Origin: Poa pratensis
Lineage: Eukaryota; Streptophyta; Magnoliopsida; Poales; Poaceae
Reading direction: 5' to 3'
NCBI GenBank assembly: GCA_947311845.1
Contig: CAMZMU010000080.1
Coordinates: forward strand, 16,508,349 to 16,572,348
Length of the DNA stretch: 64,000 nt
Shown here: positions 12,440 through 22,322 of the stretch, one piece after another
Layout: each line of letters begins with the position of its first letter
How positions within the stretch are numbered: the first letter of the stretch is position 1
Program-made: the position numbers and the translations under genes
The notes under the pieces: model-generated
Database searches by the model: none
The model's input: the letters and a program-made list of their open reading frames with translations, nothing else
Told to the model about the DNA's origin: nothing

Positions 12440-12682
12440 TGTGGTGCATGTTTTTTTTTCTGTGGCACATGCATTTCTGTGGCGCATGGATGACAGATGC
12501 GCCACAGAAATATTTCTGTGGCGCACGCCTGAGGGTGCGCCACAGAATCTGGGTATTTCTGTGGCGCATGAGCCCGTGTGCCACAGAATTATAATTTAGT
12601 GACGAGCTATCTGTGGCGCACCCACCATGCGCCACAGAAGGCCAAAAGTGGTGCGCCACATATAGCCTTTTTCCTAGTAGTG
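12440..12682 (+). repeat. CACTA 3' subterminal repeats and terminal repeat
   Basis: About ten copies of CTGTGGCGCA or its reverse complement TGCGCCACAG are packed in 240 bp in both orientations. The terminus TTCCTAGTAGTG follows at 12671-12682. In En/Spm elements such subterminal motifs bind the TNPA-type protein; that role is inferred from the family. Confidence 0.85.
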
Positions 12683-13258
12683 TTATGTAATACTATGTAT
12701 TGTGTTTGCAGGGATCCGATGAATTATGGAGTCTTGACATTATGGTTCAGTTTATCTATGATATGTTTTATTTATGATCTTTCATGCTCTCCGATGCTTG
12801 TGTATGCTTTGGCCGAAGTATTTACTTGTGTCATTAGAGAGGGTATTTATGCTCGATAGTGGGTTGATGCCTCTCTTGTTTGAGCTCGAGTTGACGAAAA
12901 CGATTAGAACTTCAGATGTGCTGTTGCTATTAGGGATAAAACATAGGTGTTTATTGCTTTATGGTGTACTCATTGCTTACATTACACACTTTTCTTATTG
13001 AAATTATCTATTGCTTGCAACTTAATACTTTCGGGTGACATGCTGGATAGTGATCCCGGGCAGATTTTTATTCATAGATGCAGTTAGATAACGGTCTATG
13101 TATTTTGACGTAATGCCCATATTAAATGAAACGGGGAACCATGTGTCATGATAGTATTATATTGCGTCCATGTTTGTCAATTGCCCCGCTGTAATTTATT
13201 CACCCAACACGTTTATATTTTGGAGAGGCACCACTAGTGAACTATGGACCCCGGTAAT
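12683..13258 (+). mobile_element. Diverged LTR fragment, same family as the LTR at 50429-52021
   Basis: Shared landmarks in the same order include GGGATCCGATGAAT, CTTTGGCC.AAGTA, TATTTATGCT.GATAGTGGGTT, CTATTGCTTGCAACTTAATA, GATAACG.TCTATGTATT and CACTAGTGAACTATGGACCCCGG. These match the middle of the LTR at 50429-52021 (about 51105-51660). The left part is cut by the CACTA end and the right part by the next LTR. Confidence 0.8.
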
Positions 13259-13860
13259 TGTCGTGTCCGAGGTCACGAACACCGAAGGTCGTGAAAACCC
13301 CTTTTAGCGATTCGGCGAGGGGCGCGAAGAAGATCTTAGCGAGCGAGTGAGAGATGCAGAAAGTAGAACACACAGGCAGTTTACCCAGGTTCAGGCCGCT
13401 CGGAAGCGTAACACCTAATCCTGCATGTCTGAATATATGGTGGTATGCGTATCCGGGTTACAGTGGAGGGTTCCCAGGATGGTTTGCCAGAGCTAGGAGA
13501 CGATGAGATCCGATCTCTAGCCTATACATGTATGAACTGGAATGTGATCCTCCTTCTAGGGGGGCCATGCATGGTCCTCCTTTTATACGTCAAGGGGATA
13601 CCACACCGGCCAGCTGGGTGTACTACCCGCTCTTTTTCTGAGATAAGGACAAGTCTGGGCAGCTTTATCCCCGTTGCCTTCCAGCCGTGCACATGCCGTG
13701 TCCCCCTTATTTTGGTCCCATGAAGCTTCTGTGTCCGGGTACCTCGAGAAGCTTCGTCTTCAAGTCCCCGTGGACGTTGATGCTTGATCCTCGCTTGGAG
13801 TATGGTTTGTAAGTCACACTGTAGAGGAACACGGGAACCCCCTTTTCCCGGGGTGCGACA
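13259..13860 (-). mobile_element. LTR of a minus-oriented Tat-type Gypsy element
   Basis: Begins TGTCGTGTCC and ends GGTGCGACA, followed by GTAGCCTCCGGGC. That follows the pattern of the 20987-21997 LTR, whose end CCGACA is followed by GTAGCCCCCGGGC, the minus-strand polypurine tract. A TATA-like TATAAAAGGAGG lies on the minus strand near 13575-13590. About 602 bp, shorter than the 1.0-kb LTRs of the nested Tat element. This is therefore the 3' LTR of another, mostly deleted element. Confidence 0.7.
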
Positions 13861-14430
13861 GTAGCCTCCGGGCATAGTCTCGTCAACGCGGGCTTGGTTG
13901 ACGGGACTAGGCCCATAAAAAGCAGCGTGCCTGCAGCGTCTGGTCTTGTCACATCCCGTATCATGTCCCGTCCATGAACTCTGCGACGTTATCGTTGTCA
14001 TCATGCTTGCGTCAGCCTCGGGCAACCGGCCACGTCTCCTAGATCTTTCGGGTGTTCCCTCTAGTGGAGAGAGTGGGGGGAGGTCCCGAGACGTCGTGGG
14101 TCTCGGAAATGTCCCACAAATTGATGACTTTGCGCGTCATCCGTCTTCAACCTTCGCAATCCCCTACATCTAGCAAGCCAAGTTTCCACTGTGACCATGG
14201 GAAGGGCTCCAGGAAGCAAGAACCACAAGAAAGCGACTCCAACACCTTCCCCGGTGCGAGAGCGCGGGGAACCGTCGTAGGGACGGGCTTCCCACCGCGG
14301 GAAGCGTGGCCATGATGCTGAAGCTGGGGGATCAACTCTGGCAGCTCCTCTCCTGGGCCCTGAAGAATGCGGGCCTTTCCTCTTCGTGCTCGTGCTGTTT
14401 CATCTCCACAGCTGATGAGGGTTAACTCAT
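13861..14430 (-). mobile_element. 3' internal tail of the same Tat-type element
   Basis: Polypurine-tract-like sequence at 13861-13875 (minus). Near 14196 on the plus strand an ATG opens a short basic peptide, MGRAPGSKNHKKATPTPS, in the position of the antisense accessory ORF start of Tat elements. It stops after about 25 codons. The rest shows nothing recognisable. Confidence 0.45.
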
Positions 14431-14814
14431 CAAATCCCATGGTTAAGGACCTAGGGTTGAGATTATGGGGAGAGAACGTGGTAGTACTGGTAGTTTCGTC
14501 GGCTGACAAGGAGAGGCAAAGATTTACCTAGGTTCAGGCCTCAGAGAGTAACACCCTACTTCCTGCTTGTCTGGTATTGATTGTGTAAGATTATGCAGTT
14601 ATAGAGGAGCTCCGGCGAGATGTCGATCTCGCTAGGGCTTTTGGTGGTTCGAGTATGGCTTATCTAGGATCGGCGGCCTCCCAGCCTTTATATAAGAGGC
14701 TGGGTCTCGAGAGTTCGTAACCGACCCTGTTTACATGTAAGGAAACTATAAACCGACTATGCCTATGTCTAATCTTGGAGGGTACTCCATCTTGTTGGGC
14801 CTTTCGTCATGGTC
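14431..14814 (-). mobile_element. Partial LTR of another Tat-type Gypsy element
   Basis: Contains CCTAGGTTCAGGCCTCAGAG and AACACCCTACTTCCTGCTTG, close to the sequence at the same position in the Tat LTRs at 20987 and 33025. On the minus strand CCTCTTATATAAAGGCTGGG is a clear TATA element. Neither LTR terminus is identified. Confidence 0.55.
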
Positions 14815-15560
14815 ATTTGTGAGAAGGGTTTTCCACAAGAAGTTTCATAACTCATGTTTATATTTTTTTCTAGGTGATAGATCACATAAAAGGACGTCAC
14901 GCGAAGGTTTCCTATTTTTTTGATGTTTTTTGAATTAGTTGTGCCTTATCCTAACCCTAAACCGTGATCGTAAACCCTAAACCCAATCATACCCCCGTTC
15001 CAACAAAAATTGACTTAGATCTCTAAAGAAAGTACATATAGTGTGGATCTAAAAGTGAATTTTTCAAAAAATCACGGGCAAAATTTGCGACACTTGTAGT
15101 TCAAATCGGACCCACTTAAATCGACAGGAACTTCTGGAAAATACGAGAAATAGCTACGAATGTTTTTATATTCAAACCCAGCGTCATATGTACTTATAAA
15201 GTGGTATATTATTTTTTATACTTTGGGGTATTCTGCTTTTGGAGAGCCGTTTTGATAGTTGCTTCACAAAAAAGCGGTTTCAGCATAAAAAAGATGAAAA
15301 ATGGATTTTAATGCAAAAAAATACATCTTTATACCTATGTCAACATTGTGCGCAATTGCAATGCACACGCGTGTGCAAAATTTTGGATCATTTTGACAAG
15401 GTATGTTATATTTTAGGTCATACCATAGCATAAACCTAATAACCCCGTTGACCACATAACCCAGTTGACTCTCTCTTAACCCCGTCAAGGGCAAACCTGT
15501 GAAAATCCATCGGTTTCTGAAACTATAGGGGTTTTCTGCACTATTTAGACCTCAGATTTT

Positions 15561-16060
15561 GCACTGTTTAGATCTCAGATTCAGAAATTTGTCATTTTTA
15601 CACAAACCAAACTACACAATATTTCGTACTCAAATTCTGCACACTAGTATAAATAATCATTGTCAACATTCAGAATTTTTTCATATTTTTTTCAAAACTA
15701 GAAAAATTCGAATTTTGCACTGTTCAGATCTCAGATTCAGAAATTTGTCATTTTTACACAGACCAGACTGTACAATATTTCGCACTCAAATTTTTCGCAC
15801 TAGTATAAATAATCATTGTTAACATCCCGAATGTTTTGTCACATTTATTTCGAAACTTGTAAAATTCGAATTTTGCACTGATTAGATCTGAGATTCATAA
15901 ATTTGTAATTTTTACACAGACCAAACTATACAATATTTCGCACTCAAATTCAGCACACTAGTATAAATAATTATTGTCAACATTCAGAATTTCTTTCACA
16001 TTTTTTTAGAAACTTGAAAATTCGAATTTTGCACTGTTTAGATCTTAGATTCAGATTCTT
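15561..16060. repeat. Tandem repeat, about 156-bp period, 3.2 copies
   Basis: Units begin GCACTG at 15561, 15717, 15875 and 16031. Each carries AGATCTCAGATTCAGAAATT, a block with TTTTTACACA, and CACTAGTATAAATAAT. The array recurs in direct orientation at 53716-54200 and in reverse orientation at 47742-47916 and 49841-50140. Confidence 0.9.
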
Positions 16061-16943
16061 CAGTAGTGGGTCCCTATGAGAAATTTAAACATTTAAAAAA
16101 AAATCTGAAATTATTAAATCTATGACATGTGGGTCCCACGCGTCAGAAGTTAATGGATCAGATGGTCATCAAGGCACGACAAACATAAGAGATGGATGCT
16201 GTAATAATTTCTAAGATGAGGGCGTCAACTCCATTCTAGAACCAGAAAAGGTAGTCTTCCTAACCTAGATAATATGGTGAAGTGGCGGTGCGACGGTTCA
16301 TGATGGACCGTTATTTTGTCGGTGTTATTGTGCACATGAAACTCGACCATATGTTATTGAATATTGTGCTTATGGTGCCTATGGGGCCGTAATGTAATGT
16401 ATGCCTGTAATTATTTATGTATTGTTTGCCAGCTGTGCTCTTTTGGTTGTAGGCCGTATTGGGCCATGTTCGATTAATGGGCCAAATCACTATTATAATG
16501 TTCTGGGCCTTTAAGCTCACTCAATAACGGGCCGTCGCCTCTGTTGTTCCCTCCCAAATATGGGCTCAAATCCACGTGGGCCTAGGCCATAACGAAAGCT
16601 ACGTAATCAGGCCTACCGGGCCATATTGCTAACGGGCCTCATTTAGGAACTGCCACGTGTCGCCGTATAATAGGTACACGTTGTACCTTACGATAACGCC
16701 ACATGTCGTCCTTGGATGGAATACTTGTCATGCCACTATTGGTCCACGTCGCGGCCTTCGGTTTGACCATTTGTCGTTGTATGAATGGACCACGTGGGCA
16801 CAGCTCGTCGCATGCGTGTCAAGCTCTTATTGGTCAGGCCTGCTAGGTTAGAAGGGACGACACGGTAGGCCCAGTGGGCCGCCCCGTCTGGCTATATGGG
16901 CCAGCCTGTTTGACTTTCTGGACCGGGCTGTTTGTTTAGGTGG

Positions 16944-16948
16944 GCCCT
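16944..16948. repeat. Target-site duplication GCCCT, left
   Basis: GCCCT immediately before the Athila LTR start. An identical GCCCT follows the right LTR at 39802-39806. Confidence 0.9.
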
Positions 16949-18461
16949 TGATACGTGCATTTTATATCATCATTTATATAACTTTTAGTATCATACTAGA
17001 ATGTTATTTGCATGATTATATGATTGTTTCTACATGTTTTAGATGATTTTGGGGACTTTCATACAAAGTCCCTATTTTTGGTATTTAATTTCTGGGAGGC
17101 AGAAAACCTCCTTTTTCTTGTCTTTAATGTTTCAGGAGCTACAGGACCTCAAATAATAAAAGGAAAAATACTGCGTCAGTTTTTCATCGGGAGAAAGGCA
17201 GAGGGAAGAAGACCGAAGAGAGGAGACCACGAGGGCCAAATGGGGGTGGCCCACGCGGCCCATGTACCTGGCCGCGTGGGACCAGCCCAAACTGGCCTCG
17301 GGCACCTCCTCGCCTGGGGCTTTTTAGCAACGCCTTCGTCTCACCCGAAAAGTAACGCCCTAATTTTTCCAAGTCCATCCGAGGTCGCGGCGGCGGCGAA
17401 ACTCCTGATCCCTTCCGAGGGGGGTCAGATCCTGCTGCTCCGGAACTCCGGAGAAGGGGGAAATCATCGTCATCGTCATCACCTCTCCTCCTTGGCGTGG
17501 GAGGAGGCCTCTACATCATCACCCCCATCAAGACCAGCACCATCACCATCATCATCACCGTGATCCACTCCGTTCCCCTCGCAGTTTGAGAGTTGCTATA
17601 CCCTAGATACTTGTCTTGTGCTACTATTCATGTTTGTGATTGAGTACTTGTCATTATTTGGTGGTGAAGTTATAATTTCAGATTGTGTTGTACCACTTAT
17701 GCCACTGATTATGATCATGTTCGCACGTTGTGAGTAGTTCCCGTATGTTCCTGAGGGCATAGGATGAATTGGCATTTTATATATGACATGTGTTGGTATT
17801 TTGTCAAGAGTTTATCTTTTATGTGATTCTATGATGGTGTTGTGCGAACGTCGACTGCACAACACTTCACCTTTATGGGCTCATAGGAGAACACCGTAGT
17901 GTAATGAATTGATGGAGACTTGGGAGGACACGTAAACCTGAGACCGAGTCATGAAGTTATATTATGAGGGTATTAGTATCGGGGACCTTAGAGTGTAATG
18001 CTATGGTGGGACTTTATGTCTTAATAATTCTTGTGCAGTCATTTGCTTGGCCACATGATCCATCATAAGGGGTTGTAGTTTATTTATTTAGCTATACCTA
18101 ATTATGGCTCCGTCCAAAGAGGATTAAAACTTGACAAGATATTCAACGTGTTGTTTAATAAATCTTTATGCCTAGCATCATCCATGCCGCCCTCGGGAAC
18201 GTTTGCCACATATAAGTTACACATCACTTGAGCTTGTCCTTTTGCCACATAAGAGGATTGGGCTTTCTCTCTTTGAGAGCTTTCACTTGCTACTATCTGT
18301 TATCTGCTTGCAATTAAACAACTGAAAATACCAAAAACACTGCATCTTTTATTGTTTTATTTATCAATCTTACTAACCAATACCTTCAGCTCCTCGTGGG
18401 TTCGACAACCTTTTCTAATTGAAAGGTACTACAATTGATCTCCTGCACTTGGGAGCCATCA
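16949..18461 (+). mobile_element. 5' LTR of Athila-type element
   Basis: 1513 bp, TGATACGTGC to GAGCCATCA, near-identical to 38285-39801. It contains a perfect inverted repeat, CCCACGCGGCC (17250-17260) and GGCCGCGTGGG (17270-17280). The LTR holds an apparent ORF (17024-17563), but the same reading frame repeats in the other LTR and shows no domain. I treat it as chance. Confidence 0.93.
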
Positions 18462-18472
18462 AGATACTTTTC

Positions 18473-18490
18473 TGGCGCCGTTGCCGGGGA
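18473..18490 (+). other. Primer binding site, tRNA-Asp type
   Basis: TGGCGCCGTTGCCGGGGA, 11 nt after the LTR end, is complementary to the 3' end of plant tRNA-Asp (…CGGCAACGGCGCCA). It primes minus-strand cDNA synthesis in many plant Gypsy elements. Confidence 0.9.
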
Positions 18491-18527
18491 GCGTAGCGCT
18501 ATTGGTAAGAAGTTTTGGTAAGGAAAC

Positions 18528-19319
18528 TTGAAAGCTGTTTATCTCATTGTTACTATGGCATTTATGAATCGTGCCTCGCTGCATCTTGCTCTATATGAAA
18601 GTGCTTATGCCACTACTGCAAAGGTGGTTGAAACTACTGTGTCTGAGGTGCCTAAAGTGGGATTTAAAATTCCCATTGGTCATGTTAAAAGAGTTATGAA
18701 AAATCCATTTACAGGAGATGGAACTAAGTCGGCACGCGAGCACATGGAAATAATTGAGGACATATGTGGCTTATTCAGACTACCTGGTATTTCAGAGGAT
18801 CAGGTAAAAAGGAAGCTATTGTATTTGTCTTTATCTGGTAATGCTCGTGATTGGTACAGGTCTTTGGATGAAGAGGTCCAGAATGAATGGAGTATCTTGA
18901 GGAACTTTCTTAAATATTTTACTCCTAAAGAAGCTTATGATAACCGCTGCTATATATTCAATTTCTGGCCACATCTGGGAGAGAGTATTACTCAAGCTTG
19001 GGGGAGGTTAAAGGAACTCCTTCGCAAGAATCCATGTCATGATCTTACAAGGAAACTTATATTGATAAACTTTTATGTGAGACTACCTATGAAGCACAAG
19101 GAGATTCTGGATAATTCATCTGGTGGAAGTTTTACTAATAACACTGAAGAAGAAGCATGGAATTTATTGGAGACTATTTCTGAAAATACTAGCCACTGGG
19201 ATCTTGATAAAGGTAATGAGCCATATTTTGATTATGAATATTCATGTGTAGAGAATTTCTCTACTTCTATTATGTTTAAAAATCTGAGTGATACTTTTGT
19301 CTTGATCCTTATGTTATAA
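18528..19319 (+). pseudogene. gag of Athila-type element, frameshifted end
   Basis: 263 codons. The start at 18528 is the first in-frame ATG after the PBS; ATG 18555 is also possible. Residues about 55-220 form a retrotransposon gag core: VMKNPFTGDGTKSAREHMEI, GNARDWYRSLDE and FLKYFTPKEAYDNRCYIFNF. A frameshift near 19300 ends this frame, and coding continues in the frame that leads to the protease at 19439. Gag forms the particle that carries element RNA. No zinc knuckle is visible in the remaining sequence, as is common in this lineage. Confidence 0.8.
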
Positions 19320-20566
19320 TTGAAATAGCTAAAGGTTTTGCTGATCATATCTGTGTTCCAAAAAGTGGATTTGAAGTTTATGTTGAACCTGTTAAACAAT
19401 CTATTGTTGTTCCTAAAGTTATTAAACAGGTTGAACCAATGTCATCTGTGACAATTGAGGAGTATGTTGAACCACCTCCATTTCCAAACCAAGTTAAGGA
19501 GAATTTACTTAAAGCTGTTACTAACAAGAGTAACAAAAGATGTTCTCAGCCTTATGAACAGGTGGAAGTCAACACTCAAATTTCTGTTATCAAGCAACTA
19601 AATGAAGAAGACCCAGTGGATGTTTATCTATGTGAAGATGCTACCAAAGTCATCAAAGGTAATTCGGCCAAAGTTGGGAAACCTGTTATATCATGCTCTA
19701 TTGGGACTTCAAGTTATCATGGTCTATGTGATATTGGAGCAAGTATTAGTGTCATTCCATATTCTCTTTATCTTGATATCAAGCCTGATATTGATCCCAT
19801 TGTTATGGAAGAGACAGGTATGACAATTCAACTTGCTAATAAAGATTATATTAGTCCATTTGGAATTGTTAGAGATGTTGAAGTATTGGTTGGCAAAATA
19901 AAATACCCTGCTGATTTTATTGTGCTTGGTTGTCCTCAAGATTCATTTTGTCCTATCATTTTTGGTAGACCTTTCTTACATACTGTTGGTGCTGAAATTA
20001 ATTTGCCTAAAGAGAAAGTGTTTATTAAATGTGCTGGTGAGAAACTTGAATTTAACTTTTCCAAATTTGCTGATAAACATGTTGAGAAAGAGCCAATTCC
20101 TAATAATTTAATTGAAACTCTTGCTCATATAGCTGTAGCTTCAACTGATGTTGTAGAACGTTATATGCTTAATCAAGATGAACCATTTAATGATGAGGAA
20201 AAAGAGGCTTTGGAACAAATATTATGGCAACAACCACCACAATTACAATTGCATATCCCACCTGATAATTTAGGAGTGCTACCACCACCTAAAGGGGATC
20301 CTAGTTTTGAATTGAAACCTTTGCCTGCAAATCTGAAATATGCATATTTGGATGAGAAGAGCATATATCTTGTCATTATTAGTGCTAACCTTTCAGCTGA
20401 AGAGGAAGAGAAATTACTTGATGTGCTAAAAGCTCACCGACCAGCCATTGGATACTCTCTTGATGATCTTAAAGGTATAAGCCCCGCTCTATGTATGCAT
20501 AAAATTAATCTGAGGAAGATGCAAAACCTGTTGTTGATTTTCAACGCCGCCTCCATCCAAAAATGA
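19320..20566 (+). pseudogene. Protease region of Athila-type pol
   Basis: An open stretch from 19439 (375 codons) follows an in-frame lead-in from about 19320. The aspartic protease motif appears as LCDIGASISVIPYSLY (near 19727), with DIGAS where other Gypsy lineages have D(T/S)G. The downstream flap and second strand include FIVLGCPQDSFCPIIFGRPF. The region then runs toward the RT N-terminus (LPANLKYAYLDEKS, LDVLKAHRPAIGYSLDDLKG). A frameshift near 20515 separates it from RT. The protease would cut the gag-pol polyprotein. Confidence 0.8.
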
Positions 20567-20986
20567 AAGAAGTGGTAAGGAAAGAGGTAATAAGACTTAT
20601 TGAAGCTGGTATCATTTATCCTATAGCTGACAGTAAGTGGGTTAGTCCTGTTCATTGTGTTCCTAAAAAGGGTGGAATGACTGTTGTTCCAAATGAAAAG
20701 GATGAACTTGTGGCTCAACGTACTGTAGTTGGTTATAGGATGGTTATTGATTTCAGAAAATTGAATAAAGCAACTCGAAAAGATCATTATCCATTGCCAT
20801 TTATTGATCAAATGCTAGAAAGGTTGTCTAAACACTCTCACTTTTGCTATCTAGATGGTTATTCAGGTTTCTCGCAAATTCCTGTCCATAAGGATGATCA
20901 AGAAAAGACCACTTTTACTTGCCCATATGGTACTTTTGCTTATAGGAGAATGCCATTCGGTTTATGTAATGCTCCTGCTACTTTTC
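20563..20986 (+). pseudogene. Reverse transcriptase, N-terminal part, cut by insertion
   Basis: In-frame RT motifs: KEVIRLIEAGIIYPIADSKW, VSPVHCVPKKGGM, VIDFRKLNKATRKDHYPLPF, FCYLDGYSGFSQIPVHKDDQ, and finally YRRMPFGLCNAPATF, which ends exactly at the target duplication TTTTC (20982-20986). The reading frame resumes after the nested element at 34064. The first part carries fingers and part of the palm; the DD catalytic pair lies beyond the insertion. It would copy element RNA into cDNA in gag particles. Confidence 0.88.
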
Positions 20987-21997
20987 TGTCGGAGAATGAC
21001 TCCCACGAAACAGGGATAGTCAAGCTCACGAAGAGAGTTCGTGTAAGGGGCTGAACACGTTGGTCAAACAACCCTCAACCTGCACGGCGACGGTGCTCGT
21101 CGAGCAAGTGGAGGGACATCACGACAGAGATGAACACCAGCTCGTACCCAGGTTCACGGCCCTCTTGTGGAGTTAACACCGCTACTCCTGCTTGTCTGTA
21201 TTGCACTGCTTGTAGAGGTTACAGTACAATGAGCTTGCCGAGGGCTCTCTTTTGGCAATGAAGTACCCAAGGAAGGGAAGCAATGGTCTTCTTCCTCCTT
21301 GCGCGTAAGTGGCTATGCTAGAATGAGAATGCGATCCTTTGCTACGGTGCACCTCGTCCTCCTTTTATAGGCGCCCCGTGCTCCCTCCCTGCATTGCACT
21401 GTGGTAGGGCTGTCACATGGCGCAGAAGGTAGAGCGCGGTGCACCGCAGCCCGGTTGTCCATGGACGCGGTCCATGGGCGTAAAGCTGACTCCTGTAGCA
21501 GAGTGACCACCGTCCATGCAGGACGGCCAGCTGGGGCCGCAGAGGAACGTGGGGGCCCCACGGTGACGTTGGCCGTGGAGTGTAGCGCCGGCCGGTCCCC
21601 TTATCACCAAAGAGGAAACCCTTGTAGTCCGGTGCGGATGGCACAGCTTTGTTGACCCCTTTAATCACCAAAATGGCAACTGCGGCGTCGTCGTCACTGC
21701 GCGCAGGGGCGCGTCACTCTGCGGCCGCTGCAGAGCCCATGTGCGCTCTGCAGAGGTTGCTTTGCAGCGAAGCGATCTCCACGAGGGCTTGGATGCCCTG
21801 TAGAGAATTCGGCGTTGACCTCTCTCCAGGGGAGATTTCCTTGAAGAGGGGGCAGCAGTGGATATGGCCTCCGCAGGCCTCTGCTGCCTCAAAAAGCCCT
21901 CGCGAGGCAATCCGCCTCAGGCTAGGCTTCCTTAGGATCAAGTGTCGAGGGCCGTAGAGGACAGGCCCAGCACACCCTGGATTTCACTGGGCCGACA
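20987..21997 (-). mobile_element. 3' LTR of nested Tat element
   Basis: 1011 bp. On the minus strand CTATAAAAGG (21361-21370) is the TATA box. Compared with the other LTR it lacks about 28 bp near 21919 and has scattered substitutions. Confidence 0.93.
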
Positions 21998-22012
21998 GTA
22001 GCCCCCGGGCCC
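21998..22012 (-). other. Polypurine tract of nested Tat element
   Basis: Minus strand GGGCCCGGGGGCTAC directly abuts the 3' LTR start. It is purine-rich with a G5 run and serves as primer for plus-strand cDNA. Confidence 0.75.
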
Positions 22013-22322
22013 ATGATGGGCACGATGTAGTCCAATGGACGCAGGCGAATCGTCATGGGCCCAAAGTGTCCGGCCGGCCTGAGACACGTGTAGGGCAGTT
22101 ACGCCGCGACGACACGTTCTCCTCGGAGATGATGGGCGTAGTGGGGGGTCCCACCACGTCTCGGTAACTGCTCTGAGGGGAATAAAGCCTGCAGCGCCGG
22201 TTCAGGCAGCAGTTACTGCATCATTTGCGCGCCCGTCTCCTCGCTCTTGACGTCTGCGCTCCTGTGTCTCCGGCGCTCCTCCTCCTTCACCGAGCTTCTC
22301 CGCCGCCCTTCTTTCTTCGACC

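Larger units (their letters stand above)
7780..12682 (+). mobile_element. CACTA (En/Spm) transposon, 5'-truncated, with intact 3' end
   Basis: The 3' terminus at 12671-12682 reads TTCCTAGTAGTG, the reverse complement of CACTACTAGGAA, a typical CACTA terminal repeat. It is preceded by a dense subterminal repeat array. The body contains a multi-exon ORF with a plant transposase-24-like domain and a C48-protease-like region (8196-12174), as in grass CACTA ORF2. I find neither a matching 5' CACTA end nor a TNPD-type transposase, so the left part is missing. The left boundary near 7780 is where Gypsy gag similarity stops and is approximate. Plausible, unconfirmed target duplication: TTA at 12683. 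Confidence 0.8.
14815..16948. mobile_element. CACTA-like non-coding block, copy 1, left part
   Basis: From GGTCATTTGTGAGAAGGG (14815) to about 16229, this block is nearly identical to 52969-54378. It continues through GC-rich, GGGCC-motif sequence to 16948, where the Athila element is inserted. Joined across that insertion (target duplication GCCCT) it continues at 39802 and ends at 40252 in a CACTA-type terminus. I find no coding sequence. Assignment to CACTA rests on that terminus. The left end is not identified. Confidence 0.6.

Noticed and set aside
17024..17563. 180-codon ORF in the left Athila LTR
   Set aside because: Lies wholly in the LTR, recurs in part in the right LTR with a different start, has no domain and a low-complexity His/Ser/Pro tail. 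Likely chance.
18473..18490. tRNA-like match (also 59456-59473)
   Set aside because: Only 18 nt matching a tRNA 3' end, right after an LTR: primer binding sites, not tRNA genes.
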